The notes under the pieces: generated by a model
Databases searched by the model: none
Told to the model about the DNA's origin: nothing
What the model saw: the letters and a program-made list of their open reading frames with translations, nothing else
Shown: in pieces, positions 22,795 through 33,445 of the stretch
Layout of the letters: the number at the start of each line of letters is the position of its first letter
Numbering within the stretch: position 1 is the stretch's first letter
Made by a program: the position numbers and the translations under genes
From: Gnetum montanum
Lineage: Eukaryota; Streptophyta; Gnetopsida; Gnetales; Gnetaceae
Length of the DNA: 53,381 nt
Assembly: GCA_015680685.1 (NCBI GenBank)
Contig: MNCI01028371.1
Coordinates: 4,123-57,503, forward strand
Reading direction: 5' to 3'

Positions 22795-23606
22795 TGATGA
22801 GCCATGATATCTCGTATGCGATATCATGGCCTTCCATGCGATATCACGTATGCGATATCGCAACCTGCCTCATTGCCTATAAATAAGAGGCAAGCGCACT
22901 TGCTTTGGATAGTTAGTCTTAGTCCCTTACCCAAACTCTTGCCTTTTCTCCCTCTCAGAGTTAGAATTATTTCTGTGTGCCCACAGTAGAAGTCATAAAG
23001 TGAACGGATTTTTATTTGAGCATTGTGTACCAGAGCACACCTTGTGTACGGCAATAAAGATGAACTTTATGAAAAAATTTGCAACATTTAGAATAGATTA
23101 ATGAATATTAATTACTATTACTTAATGCTTTCCTTAGTTAATTAATGATTCTCTCTCACCCTACAACTCTCCTAAGTAAGCACACACAGTACGATCACTT
23201 TGAGCATGCATGTAACACTTGGTAACCTAGTAACGATTAGCATTTGGTAATCCCAGTAGTATTGCACTAGTTTAGGATGTGTACAGCAAGGGAGAGCGGA
23301 TACTAGTGTTAGGATCAGTTAGAGCCTAGTTAATAAGTAGTCAATTTAAATTAATTACTTAGTTATCTCTCTCCTCCCTTATTAGCAGCTAGGCATAAAA
23401 ACACATAAAAAGTATAAAAATCTTATGCCTCAAGTTTACTTAACCATACAATCGTGACATACAAGTAAGCTTGGGAAGACAATGATTGATCAACCCATTC
23501 TTGTTCCACAAAGGTGCATAGGCACTTAGTCCTTGGAATTCGACCGAATCATGTGTGGACGCTCGTATTCGTATGGTTGAGCATAGGGATACCTCACCGC
23601 TCATCA
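22795..23606 (+). repeat. E2 3' LTR (812 bp)
   Basis: TGATGAGCCATG...CTCATCA with four GATATC words in U3 (22809-22860), TATA (CCTATAAATAAGAGG, about 22877-22891), and GGCAATAAAGATG (about 23050). It is free of Ns and gives the better LTR sequence for E2. In the first ~75 bases it differs from the 5' LTR at about 11 sites, nearly all transitions. Confidence 0.9.
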
Positions 23607-23966
23607 ATTTGGTAACCCAACAGTGCTACATGCATTCAGGATGTGTCTAGGGAGTGGGAACGAGTACTTGTGTTAGGCTAGCTAGATACATATATTAGTT
23701 AGATATTAAATTCCTCTACCTTTCATTCCTTGTTCTAAGCAATTAAACTTATAAAATAAAAATGATAAAAATCATATACCTCAATTGCACTTAATCGTAT
23801 ACTTGTACCTCACAAGTGGAACTCAGAACACAACAATCATTCCAATTAGATTTCACTTTCTTGAACCAATGTACCTAAGGACTTAAGGTCTGTAGAGTTC
23901 AACCGGATCACATGTGAATGCTTGTGATTCATATGGTTGGGCATAAGGATACCTTGGCATTCATCA
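23607..23966 (+). repeat. LTR remnant, right part (split by E2)
   Basis: Continues the LTR interrupted at 13740: ttggtaacccaacagtgctac, then the U5 landmarks catataCCTCAATTGCACTTAA and GGTTGGGCATAAGGATACC, ending TCATCA at 23966. After four bases comes TTGGTATCAAAAC, which resembles a tRNA-iMet primer site rather than the Asp type of its neighbours. Confidence 0.7.
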
Positions 23967-23991
23967 CATAGTTGGTATCAAAACTACACTA

Positions 23992-24131
23992 CATTGAATC
24001 CTAAGCTAGAATAACATTATTTAAGATATGTCTACCTTTAAGAAACCTCATATGTTCAAGTTTGATGATGTCTTCAATAACCTTCTAAATTCGACAAGCC
24101 ATGCATTTAACTAAAATTTTATAAGTATTGT
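23992..24131 (-). pseudogene. LINE middle slice (RT finger region)
   Basis: On the minus strand this 140-bp piece reads NTYKILVKCMACRI followed by KVIEDIIKLEHMRFLK. In a neighbouring frame it continues GRHILNNVILA. These fit the LINE RT region between the ...NNxYKILAK and GRxIxDN blocks. Exactly this region is missing between the LINE pieces at 30997-32440 (upstream) and 10975-13260 (downstream). Confidence 0.75.
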
Positions 24132-24618
24132 TGATGAGTGGCGAGTAGTCCCGACACCCAACCATACGAATCATAAGCGTTCACATGTAATTTGATTGAA
24201 TTCCATGGATGAGACTAGTGTGGTATCTAAATTGTTAAGCATTAATTGCATGTCATTGTCTTCTCACTTAGACTAGTGGTAGTTTTGTCACATATGGTTT
24301 AGTCCAAAGTAAGACATATGATTATGATGTTGTTGGGGCCTTAAAATGACCTTAATAGTAACATAGAAATTAATTATTTAATCTAATTAATAATAAGAAG
24401 ATAAATTCTAGACTAGCCTAAGGGCGATGAGTGTTCGTTCCCAACTTACCATACATGTCTTGAACTCATGTACCCACTACTAGGATTACCAAGTGTTATG
24501 CTATTGGGTGAACCAAGCAATAACACTGTTGGGATTACCAAGTGAATATGTGTTTATGTTTGAAACTTGTCATGCTCATTCTACCAATTGATTAACATGC
24601 ATGGAAATGTAAATAATA
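24132..24618 (-). repeat. Composite: partial LTR (-), U5 to R
   Basis: Matches the right LTR 30063-30556 from its U5 end, then breaks at about 24618 (aaatgtaaata|atacc) and joins a sense-strand 3' internal end. Confidence 0.7.
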
Positions 24619-24692
24619 CCTTCCCAATGTTGTAAGAAGCTTGATCCTATTTTATTCACCTGATGCTGAGGTTTTGGTAAGTTGTGGGAATA

Positions 24693-25110
24693 TGATAGAG
24701 CATGAAATGGTTAATGCATCACATCTAAGATGTCATAGATGCTACGTTGCTTCTACAATGTCATAGATGTGACATTGCATCTACATTGTAGCATCCCCTA
24801 CTATAATACTTCTATGTTGTAGCATCACCTAATACTTTGCATTTGCTATGTTATAAATGTGATGTTACAATTATAATACATGCCTATAAATACGAGCCTC
24901 CTGCTGTGTATTTGACACCCTTTGGACATTCTAGTAGCCAAACTCTTATAGTTTTATTTTTTGATCTTAGAAAATAGTTAGTGAGTGCTTACAATGTGAA
25001 TTTGAGTCAGTTGTATGGTATTTTATTCAAGTGGCATTGTACCTAGACACATTTCATGAATGATAATAAGATCAAGATTGATCCATATTCATTGTAGAAC
25101 TGATGGTTAT
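24693..25110 (+). repeat. Composite unit A: partial LTR (+), U3 to R
   Basis: TGATAGAGCATGAAATGG start, preceded by a polypurine-like TTGTGGGAATA. It has CATAGATG-type U3 words and TATA (GCCTATAAATACG, about 24890). It breaks at about 25110 after the R region. It is inverted relative to the right LTR (30063-30996) and of the same sequence type. Confidence 0.7.
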
Positions 25111-26252
25111 CTTAATCACACTTGACATCCTAATCTCTACAATTCCTTCTCATCCCATTATTTACCTCACTAATACATGCAATTATGAGCCTAATGGTTT
25201 TTTATAGTATAGTGCAAAATCCTAACTAAGGGAGTTGTGTGGGCATGATCTATGTTTAACTTCTAAGATAGCCACAGACATCTATAGAAGTGGTTATGAA
25301 AGGGCATTATCATAGGAGCCTACTTTGGAAAGGGCCCACTTGCATGACTTTTCTTGATCATAGCTCTGAAGAAAACCTTACATCTTCAAGAACATCATTG
25401 GTGGCTTCTCTAAATTTATGCATGCTTTTGGGACTACTTCTCATCAATTTCAATGAATTTTTATTACTTTTATAGTAAAATATCCTTCAAATTCAATATT
25501 CCTTGGTCATCTTGTGAGCCAAACCTTTGGTTATAATTGTTCAAAAGCTTGTGCACTTTTGGAGTGCAGCTCATTTATCATGGGGTGGGGGGAGGAGGGA
25601 GGGAGGGTGTTAAGGTGCTTTTTAAAATGATGGATCACTTGATGCTTACGTCGATGGGCATGTGTTGATGTAGCCCCATCGACGCATGGTTAGATGCATC
25701 GATGCAATGTTTGTCTTCACCTAAAAATATGCAAGCACCCACCACGTATTTGGCACATTTTAGTCATTGTAGTAGTTAGACTCTTGCAATTTTATTTGTG
25801 ATCTTAGCACATAGTTAATGAGTGCCCATAGTGTAAATTTGAGTTAGTTGTACAACATCTTATTTAAGCAACATTGTACCTTGACACATTCCATGAACAA
25901 CAATAAGGTTGAGATTGATTTATATTCATTACAGCACTTTGACTTAGAATATATTTACTTTTAATGCAATTTACTTTTCATGTACTTAGTTAACATTTAC
26001 ATTTCCATGCATGTTAATCAATCGATAGAATGAGTGTGACTAGTTTCTAGCGTAAACACATATTTGCTTGGTAATCCCAATAGTGGATAAGTGAGTTCAA
26101 GATGTGTACAACAAGCTAGGAATGGACACTCATGGCTCTTAGGCTATCTTAGAATTTATTTTCTTGATATTAATTAAATTAAATAATTAATTTCTATGTT
26201 ATTTTTAAGGTTAGTTTAAGGCCCCAACAACATCATAATCATATGCCTCACT
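25110..26252 (+). repeat. Composite unit A: 3' internal end, G-rich polypurine tract and second LTR type (+)
   Basis: 25110-25607 is noncoding internal sequence ending in a G-rich tract (25581-25607). From 25608 an LTR (TGTTAAGGTGC...) follows with GCATCGATG-type U3 words, TATA-like taaaaatatgc (about 25721) and AATAAGGTTGAG (about 25892). It stops in U5 at about 26252, where it joins antisense gag at cactt/ggg. Confidence 0.65.
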
Positions 26253-27022
26253 TGGGCATAGATTCCAAGGGTCTCCCTTGTTTTGTTACAAAGCCCATCT
26301 ATGATGTGAAGAAGCCGCTCTTTTTGAGAAGAACCATGGCCTAGACATTCATGTAGTAGAGAATAGTATCTGTCCAAGGCTACATCTAAGGGATTCATGG
26401 TTTTCTTACTTCCACCCTTGGATTTGTTTTCTTAGATTGAAAACTCTTTCATAGGTTTGGTATTTTTCATTGAAGAGCTCAAGCATTGTGGACCACCGAT
26501 GGATTGAATCTAGTTCCAACAATCTATACCAACTTTTAGCTTTTTCTATTAGTATCCTAAAAAAGAGCTTAAGCTTTTACCACTTACTTTTGATATTTTG
26601 CAAGGTGCAGACATCATGAAAGGTTTGTAAATGATGTTTTAGATTAGAATTATAGCATCCCTCAAATTTAGGAATGTTATTCATATCAAGTCATTTGATG
26701 CCTATGGGATATTCTAACTACCTCCTTGATCTGTATCATGATCCTAGTAGCCAACAAGGGTTCATCTTTATCAGATATGCCATGGTGATAATCTCTATTT
26801 CTATTTCTCTAATAGTGATGATCTCATCTATGCTCACTTTAACTCTAACATCATACCTCTGCTCACCTTTGTTGGAACTAGATGTTGAAGATGAAGAGGA
26901 AGATGACGAACTAGGAGAACCACCATGACTTCTATATCTCCCCCAATGGTCCCTTGATTTATCTCTTCTAGGTTTAGAGGAGGTCGTAGTCCTTGAGTCT
27001 TTCTTTATTCTAGGACTTGTTA
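26252..27022 (-). pseudogene. Composite unit A: gag fragment (-)
   Basis: Antisense Gag domain pieces: HIIDGLCNKTRETLGIYAQ at 26250-26310 and the upstream Gag core up to about 26700. The Ser/Asp/Glu-rich N-terminal part reaches 27022, where it breaks into an LTR fragment. There is no start codon and the frame has many interruptions. Confidence 0.7.
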
Positions 27023-27700
27023 CATCCCCTCATCAACTAACGTACATGTCCTGAACTAATGTACTCACTATTGGGATTACCAAGCAGTATGCTACTAGGT
27101 GAACAAAGTAATAACGTTGCTAGGATTACCAAGTGAATACATGTTTATGCTCAAAACTGGTCGCGTTCATTCCACTAATTGATTAACTTGCATGGAAATA
27201 TAAATATTATCTTCCCAATTTTGTATGAAGCTCAATCCTATTTTTTTCATTCGATGAAAAGTTTTTGGTACATTATGGGGGTATGATAGAGCATGAAATG
27301 GCTAATACATCGCATCTAAGATGTCATAGATGCTACGTCACATCTATGCTATCATAGATCCAATGTCACATCTGCATTGTAGCATCCCCTACTATAATGC
27401 GTCTATGTTATAGCATTCCCTAGTACATTGCATCTACTATGTCGTAAATGTGATGTTGTAGCTATAATAAATGCCTATAAATATGAGCCTATTGCCATGT
27501 ATTTGATACCTTTTGATCATACTAGTAGCTAAACCCTTACAGTTTTATTTCATTATCTTAGCAAACAGTTAATGAGTGCCCTCAGTGTGAATTTGAGTCA
27601 AATTGTATAGCATCTTATTCAAGTGGCCTTATACTTGGACACATTCCATGAACAACAATAAGATCAAGATTGATTTATATTCATTGCAGTACTGATCATC
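27023..27700. repeat. Composite unit B: LTR (-) fragment, 3' internal end, LTR (+) fragment
   Basis: 27023-27210 is a minus-strand LTR piece, 27211-27283 a sense 3' internal end with ATTATGGGGGTA. From 27284 comes a sense LTR (TGATAGAGCATG...) up to about 27700. The order and joints equal those of unit A about 2.59 kb earlier. Confidence 0.65.
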
Positions 27701-28912
27701 ATCTTAATCACACTTGACACAAGAACCTATTGTAGAAATGATTAAGTAGCTTACATCCTAATCTCTACAATTCCTTCTCATCCCATTATTCACCTCATTG
27801 ATACATGCAATTATAAGCCTAATGGTTTTGTATAGTATAGTAAAAAATCCTAACTAAGGTAGTTGTGTAAGGCATGAGCTACATTTAACTTCTTAGGTGT
27901 CCATAGACATCTATAGAAGTGTTTATGCAAGGGCATTATGGCAAGAGCCTACTTGGGAAATGATCCACTTGCATGACTTTTGTTGATCATGGCTCTAAAC
28001 CAAACTTGACATCTTCAAGAACATCATTGATGGCTTCTAAAAATTTATGCATGATTTTGGGACTACTTCTCATCAATTTCAATGAACTTCTACTAATTTT
28101 CTATTAAAATATCCTCTAAATTCAATATTCCTTGGTCATCTTGTAAGAAAAACCTTTGGTTTTAATTGTTTAAAAACTTATGTGCTTTCGAAGTGGAGCT
28201 CATTTATTGTGGGGCAAGGGGGTGGTTAAGGTGATTTTGAAAATGATGAATCACTCAATGATTGCATCGATGGGCATGTGTTGACATAACCCCATTGACG
28301 CATCCCTGTCGACGCAGTGTTTGAGTGTGCCTATAAATATGCAAGCACCCAGTGCGTATTTGGCACCTTTTGGTCATTCTAGTAGCTAAACTCTTGTAGT
28401 TTTATTTTGTGATCTTAGCAAATAGTTAGTGAATGCCTGTAGTGTGAATTTGAGTCAGCTGTACAATGTCTTATTCGAGTGGCATTGTACATGGACACAT
28501 TCCATGAACAACACTAAGACTTAGATTGATTCATATTCATTGCAATACTTTAACTTAGAATATATTTACTTTCAATGCAATTTTATTTTCATGTACTTAG
28601 TTAATATTTACATTTCCATGCATGTTAATCAATCAGCAAAATGAGCACGATCAGTTTTGAGCTTAAAAATGTATTTGCTTGGTAATTCCAACAATGTTAT
28701 TGCTTGGTTCACCTAGTAGCATAACACTTGGTAATCCCAACAATGGATACGTTAGTTTAGGATGTGTATGGAAAGCTGGAAACAAATACTCATCACCCTT
28801 AGGCTAGCTTAGAATTTATCTTCTTGTTATTAATTAGATTAAATAATTAATTTCTATGTTATTGTTAAAGTTAGTTTCAGGCCCAAACAACATCATAATC
28901 ATATGTCTCACT
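27700..28912 (+). repeat. Composite unit B: 3' internal end and second LTR type (+)
   Basis: Noncoding internal sequence, a G-rich tract (28210-28222), then an LTR from about 28223 with ATCGATGG, GTCGACGC-type U3 words and GCCTATAAATATGC (about 28331). It stops in U5 at about 28912 at the same joint to antisense gag as unit A. Confidence 0.65.
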
Positions 28913-29930
28913 TGAGCATAGATCCTAAGGGTCTTCTCCACATCATATCTATGATGTTGAGAAGTTGCTCTTTTTGAGAAAAACCATGGCCTGGACATTC
29001 ATGTAGTAGAGAATAGTATATGTCCAAGGCTACATCCAAGGATTCATAGTTTTCTTGCATCCACCCTTGGATTTGTTTTCTTAGATTGGACACTCTTTCA
29101 TAGGTTTGGTATTTTTCGTTGTAGAGCTTAAGCATTGTGGATCATCGATGGATTGAATTTGATTCCAACAATCTATACCAACTTTTAGCTTCTTCTATTA
29201 GTGTCCTAGGAAAGAGCTTAAGCTTTTTCCACTTACTTTTGATATTTTACAAGGCATAGGCATCATGGAAGGCTTGTAAATGATGCTGTGGATTAGAATT
29301 ATAGCCTCCCTCAAATTTAGAAATGTTATTCATATTAAGCCATTTGATGCAACTTTCCCTTTGATGCGTATGTGGTATTCTAATTGCCTCCCTGATTTGT
29401 ATCATGCTTCTAGTAGCCAACAAGGGTTCATCTTTATCAAACATTTCATGGTGATAATCTCTATTTTTATTTTTCTAATAGTGACAATCTCATCTATGCT
29501 CACTTTAATGTCTTTCATCTTATCTTTGATTTCTATGTCTATCTTCCTCTTAATCCCTTAGTGGAGCTCTATCTCCATACCTTTGCTCACCTTTGTAAGA
29601 ACTAGATGTTGAAGATGAAGAGGAAGATGATGAACTAGGAGAATCACCATGGCTTCTATATCTCCCCCAATGGCCCCTTGATTTATCTCTTCTAGGTTTG
29701 GAGGAGGTCTTAGGCCTTGAGGCCCTCATTATTCTAAGACTTGTTCCATTCCCTCTAGGATTGTCTGCATTAGTTGAACATAGTCTTTAAATGTAGTAAG
29801 GGTCTAAATAAGCATATGAGATCCCTGTGTTTAGTGATTTAGTCTAATTCTCTTCAATATAGATCCTATCATTTCTTCGACCAATGTTCTCATCATGTGA
29901 TGGATTACTAGCTCTATGTGAAGGAGACAT
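28912..29930 (-). pseudogene. Composite gag (-), decayed
   Basis: The ATG is at 29930 on the minus strand (MSPSHRASNPSHDEN). The N-terminal section is Arg/Ser-rich (words GRYRSHGDSPSSSSSSSS). Then comes DEPLLATRSMIQIREAI (about 29444), the Gag core with NISKFEGGYNSNPQHHLQAFH (about 29270-29330) and the C-terminal side at 29135-28920. It is cut at about 28912 by the joint to the sense LTR, before the zinc knuckle. Closely related to E4 gag. Confidence 0.75.
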
Positions 29931-30043
29931 GTTTTTACTTAATAATGTGTGTGACTTAAAATATTAATTTTTCTTAAAAGATAAATCATTAATACTTTTA
30001 TAGTAACCACTTATAATATAACTAATTTAGATAACTAGCATCA

Positions 30044-30062
30044 TCCTTAGCAACGGTGACAA
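30044..30062 (-). other. Composite primer binding site
   Basis: The minus strand reads TTGTCACCGTTGCTAAGGA directly inside the LTR, a mutated tRNA-Asp-type site. Confidence 0.75.
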
Positions 30063-30996
30063 TGATGAGTGGTGAGTAGTCTTGAAGCCCAACCATATGA
30101 ATTACAAGCATTCATGTGCAATCCAGTTGAATTCTGTGGATGGGACTAGTGTGGTATCTAAGCATTGATCATAGGTCAATGTCTTCTCACTTGGACTAGT
30201 GGTAGTTTTGTCATGTATGGTTTAGTCCAAAGTAAGGCATATGATTATGATGTTATTGGGGCCTTCAACTAACCTTAACAATAACTTAGAAATTAATCAT
30301 TTAATCTAATTAATAAAAAGAAGATAAATTTTAAACTAGACTAAGGGTGATGAGTGTCTGTTCTTAACTTACTGTACATGTCCTGAACTCATGTACCTAA
30401 TACTAGGATTACCAAGTATTATGCTACTGGGTGAACCAAGCACTAACAATGCTAAGATTACCAAGACAATATGTGTTTAAGCTTGAAATTGGTTGCATTT
30501 ATTTCGTTGATTGATTAACATGCACGAAAATGTAAATATTAACTAAGTACATGAAAAGTAAATTGCATTGAAAGTAAATATATTCTAAGTCAAAGTGTTA
30601 CAATGAATATGATTCAATCTTGATCTTATTGCCATTCATGGAATGTGTCCAAGTACACTCAAATAAGATGCCATACAACTGACTCAAATTCACACTGTAA
30701 GCACTCAGTAACTATTTGCTAAGATCACAAAATAAAACTACAAGAGTCTAGTTACTAGAATGACTAAAAGGTGTCAAATACACGGCAAGAGGCTCGTATT
30801 TATAGACATTTATTATAATTGCAACATCACATTTACGACATAGCAGATGCTATGTATTAGAAAATGCTGTAACACAAAAGTGTTGTATTAGGGGATGCTA
30901 CAAAGCAAATGCAATGTCACATTTACGACATCGTAGATGTGACATAACATCTATGACATCTTAGATACGATGTATAAGCCATTTCATGCTCTATCA
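30063..30996 (-). repeat. Composite right LTR (5' LTR on the minus strand, 934 bp)
   Basis: Complete LTR from TGATGAGTGG to CTCTATCA. TATA is at about 30796-30806 (cgtatttatag). U3 contains repeated GATGTCATAGATG/CATC words. Confidence 0.85.
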
Positions 30997-32440
30997 ATTG
31001 TTAAGAACAGTAATAGACCTCCAATTACCTATATGTGGAAGGTCTCCATTCTTAGGAATAAGGCAAATCATACCTTTATTAATATTTTTACTAAGAGAAA
31101 CTTATTTAATGACTTCTTGAAAAGCATGAAAGAGACCATCTCTAACAATATCCGAATGCTTTTTAAAAAATTCCATAGAAAAACCATCAAAACTTGGAGC
31201 TTTACCATATGCTAAATTAAAGGTCTCTCTTTTAATTCTTTCTACTATAATTTCTATTTCAAAAATACTTCGATGCACTTTTGTTATAAGATGAAGAATA
31301 TGCATACTACAAGTCTAGAAGGATTTTTGGCTAAAGCCTTTAAAATAAAAAATAGAAGAAAAATGATTTGCTAAAAAATTGTTAATAATCTTAGGATCTT
31401 TAATGATAGAATCATTTATATAAAGTGATTCTAGTTTAGGTACTTAACCCTTTCTTTTTAGGAATTTTAGAAAATTCCTTGCAAGGTGCATCTTCAATTT
31501 TTAGTTAATTCATATGAATTTTATTGAAATCACTTTTAGCCTCAAAAGTATCCTAACATTTTTTAGCATAACGAGCTTTATCCAAGGCTTTTTAAGTCTT
31601 AAAATCAAAGGACTTATGGTCTAAAAGAATTTGCTTTGCTTTATAGATTCTATAAGATCTTCTTCAACTTGATGCTTACACTTCACAAATTTCTTTCTAA
31701 ATCATCTATCATCATTTCTAACTCTACAAGTAGCTTGCTGCTACCAGTTAATCTAACCAATATTACTAGTAAACTTTTTCTTTGCATTCCATAAAGACTT
31801 CAAAATATTTTTCCCACTGGGTCCTATGAATATATTAGCATTTATATGAAAAAGCTTATGCTTTCAAAATGATAAAGAATTAATTCTAGATAGAAAAATG
31901 CTAATAGGAAAATAATATGACAAAGTAGCATCTCTATGCACTTCTACTTTCTTTGTAAGCTTTCAAAAAGAAATATTAGAGATGTAAAATCCATCAAGTC
32001 GATAATAAATTCTATCATTTCTTTGTTAATAATTACACCAAGTAAATGCTTCTCATTTGAATGAGAATGGAATAAAGAGCTAACCTCAAGAAGAAAATAT
32101 TTTTCTTTGAAATTGCACCAATCTTCTTTTGCTTGAGAAGACATATTAGGAGAAAAATGACCAAGTTTATCTAAATGACTTTTAACCATATGGAAATCAC
32201 CTCCAATAATCTAAGGAATTTTAGGTAGAGATAGAAGATATTGTCAAACCTCTAATCAATCTTTTAAATTATTAGCAACATAAATATTATAGAGTCCAAA
32301 GTCACCTTTTTCACTATGACAAATAATCCAAATAACCCTTCCAAGTTTATCAAAATTAGAATTCAAAACTTTTCCAATCCATTTTTTATTAACAAGAATA
32401 GCAACACCTCCTTTATTAACTTCATGTCCATGTTAGGATG
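30997..32440 (-). pseudogene. LINE, 5' part: endonuclease and N-terminal RT
   Basis: The minus strand from 32440 gives the endonuclease/exonuclease/phosphatase domain. GGVAILVNKKW and RVIWIICHSEKGDFGLYNIYVAN are followed by IIGGDFHMV (the GGDFN block with N changed to H, about 32190-32215). Further down is the N-terminal RT: GKAPSFDGFSMEFFKKHSDI (about 31140-31215), then IGNWRSITVLNN ending at the insertion point 30997. It continues in the 23992-24131 and 10975-13260 pieces. Internal stops show that it is dead. The 5' end of the LINE is missing beyond 32440. Confidence 0.8.
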
Positions 32441-32499
32441 GTCAAATGATCATGTTGACTATATGTCTTGAGGGAGGCATCATTATCTTCTTATAATTT

Positions 32500-32850
32500 T
32501 CGAAAAAATTATAATATGGGTATGCCCCAAGTTATATAGTTTAATTAGAACTTTATAACTTAAAATTACACATTAAAATTGAACTCACAACTTGAGCTTT
32601 CAAATCAAGAGTCTTTACCATTAACCTAACACCTCATTGTTGTGAATTTTCATGTTGGCTATATGTCTTAAAGTAAGGTGTACTTATAATCATTTTTTGA
32701 AGGGTCTAACAATGAAGTGTTTACCTAGTGGTTTGGGTCTTGGCCTAGTAAGCCTAAGTAACAAGTTTGATTCTACTAACATTGAGTTATAACTTCTATA
32801 AATCTTGGGGTGTACCTATATTTTACTTATTTTAGGTTCTAACACCCCAT
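32500..32850. repeat. Fold-back element (arms of about 145 bp)
   Basis: The left arm 32500-32645 contains ataatatgggtatgcccc and ctaacacctcattgtt. The right arm, about 32700-32850, contains the same words inverted (aacaatgaagtg..., ggggtgtacctatatt, ttaggttctaacacc). Same family as 9099-9349. It separates the LINE from the clathrin gene promoter. Confidence 0.7.
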
Positions 32851-33047
32851 TCTTTGAAGAGTGCGAGACCCTATAATGGTTCTTTGAAATTTCCAAGGAA
32901 AAAAAACAAAAAACAAAATAAAGTTAGGTTTGTCTCCTAAAAGGAAAGACTTTATGCGAAGTTGTTAACTTATGCATGTATTTCTAAAGCTGACTTGGAG
33001 TCCCTTCCTGGCTTTCACGATGGCCGAATTCAAAATTGGTTTTTTGC

Positions 33048-33132
33048 AAACACATGTAATACTATGACAAAATTCTGTAATAGTAAACCAAACACATGTA
33101 ATACTATGAGAGTACTTTCAACACATGTAACT
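33048..33132 (+). promoter_or_regulatory. Threefold CACATGTAA repeat upstream of the clathrin light chain gene
   Basis: The 20-mer aaacacatgtaatactatga occurs at 33048-33067 and exactly again at 33090-33109. A shorter copy, caacacatgtaact, is at 33119-33132. CACATG is an E-box-like word bound by plant bHLH factors. The position 300-400 bp before the start codon fits a promoter, but no start site is shown. Confidence 0.4.
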
Positions 33133-33395
33133 TGTGCGTGGAAAGCACTCTCGTGATGGAAACAATCTGATATAGTTTTTTTTTCCCGGCTGCACTTTAT
33201 TTTCATTTTATTTGCAATTTGGGTTGTCAACGCAACGAGAGAAGAAATGTCCCGGAGCCCGAGAGTGCGATAAATCTTGTGCTAGAATTGGGGAATAGGC
33301 AATCTCCTGAATCCTTCCACATTTCTTTTTTGAAGGCTAAACGGAGCAGACAGGTCCAAGCTGAAGCAACAGAGAGCAGAGGAAGATTAGATCTA

Positions 33396-33418
33396 AAGAA
33401 GAAGAAGAAGAAGAAGAA
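33396..33418 (+). repeat. (GAA)n microsatellite in probable 5' UTR
   Basis: About seven GAA units, 27 bp before the start codon. Purine-rich GAA runs are common in plant 5' leaders. Confidence 0.8.
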
Positions 33419-33445
33419 TTGAAGCGGAAGGAAGCGAACTAAAAT

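Larger units (their letters stand above)
13741..23606 (+). mobile_element. E2: near full-length Athila/Tat-like LTR retrotransposon, decayed
   Basis: A 9.9-kb element with 5' LTR 13741-14617, primer site, gag, protease, RT, RNase H, integrase, a 1.9-kb 3' noncoding region and 3' LTR 22795-23606. The order protease-RT-RNase H-integrase and the VFMDDF catalytic block place it in Ty3/gypsy. The tRNA-Asp primer site and lack of a chromodomain fit Athila/Tat. Flanks are gtttg (before 13741) and atttg (after 23606), a 5-bp target-site duplication with one mismatch. It splits an older LTR (13261-13740 with 23607-23966). Many stops and several assembly seams lie within it, so it cannot encode functional products as shown. 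Confidence 0.9.
24132..30996 (-). mobile_element. Composite, rearranged LTR element flanked by ATTGT duplications
   Basis: Bounded by TGATGAGTGG at 24132 and CTCTATCA at 30996, with ATTGT at 24127-24131 and again at 30997-31001. It splits the LINE cleanly, so the whole block behaves as one insertion. The right side is a normal minus-strand 5' end: LTR 30063-30996, primer site, gag. The left end is the U5-side half of a minus-strand LTR. Between them lie sense-strand LTR pieces and sense 3' internal pieces joined to antisense gag. A unit of about 2.6 kb is present twice (about 24435-27022 and 27023-29700). No pol domain is seen. Confidence 0.7.

Noticed and set aside
13256-23995. Target-site duplication for the older LTR remnant
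   Set aside because: gcttc on the left and actac/tagtg-like bases on the right do not match. The LTR lacks its U3 start, so its original border is lost.
25290-25475. 61-codon frame in the composite element
   Set aside because: It lies in the noncoding 3' internal part; the second copy of the unit about 2.6 kb later does not keep the frame.
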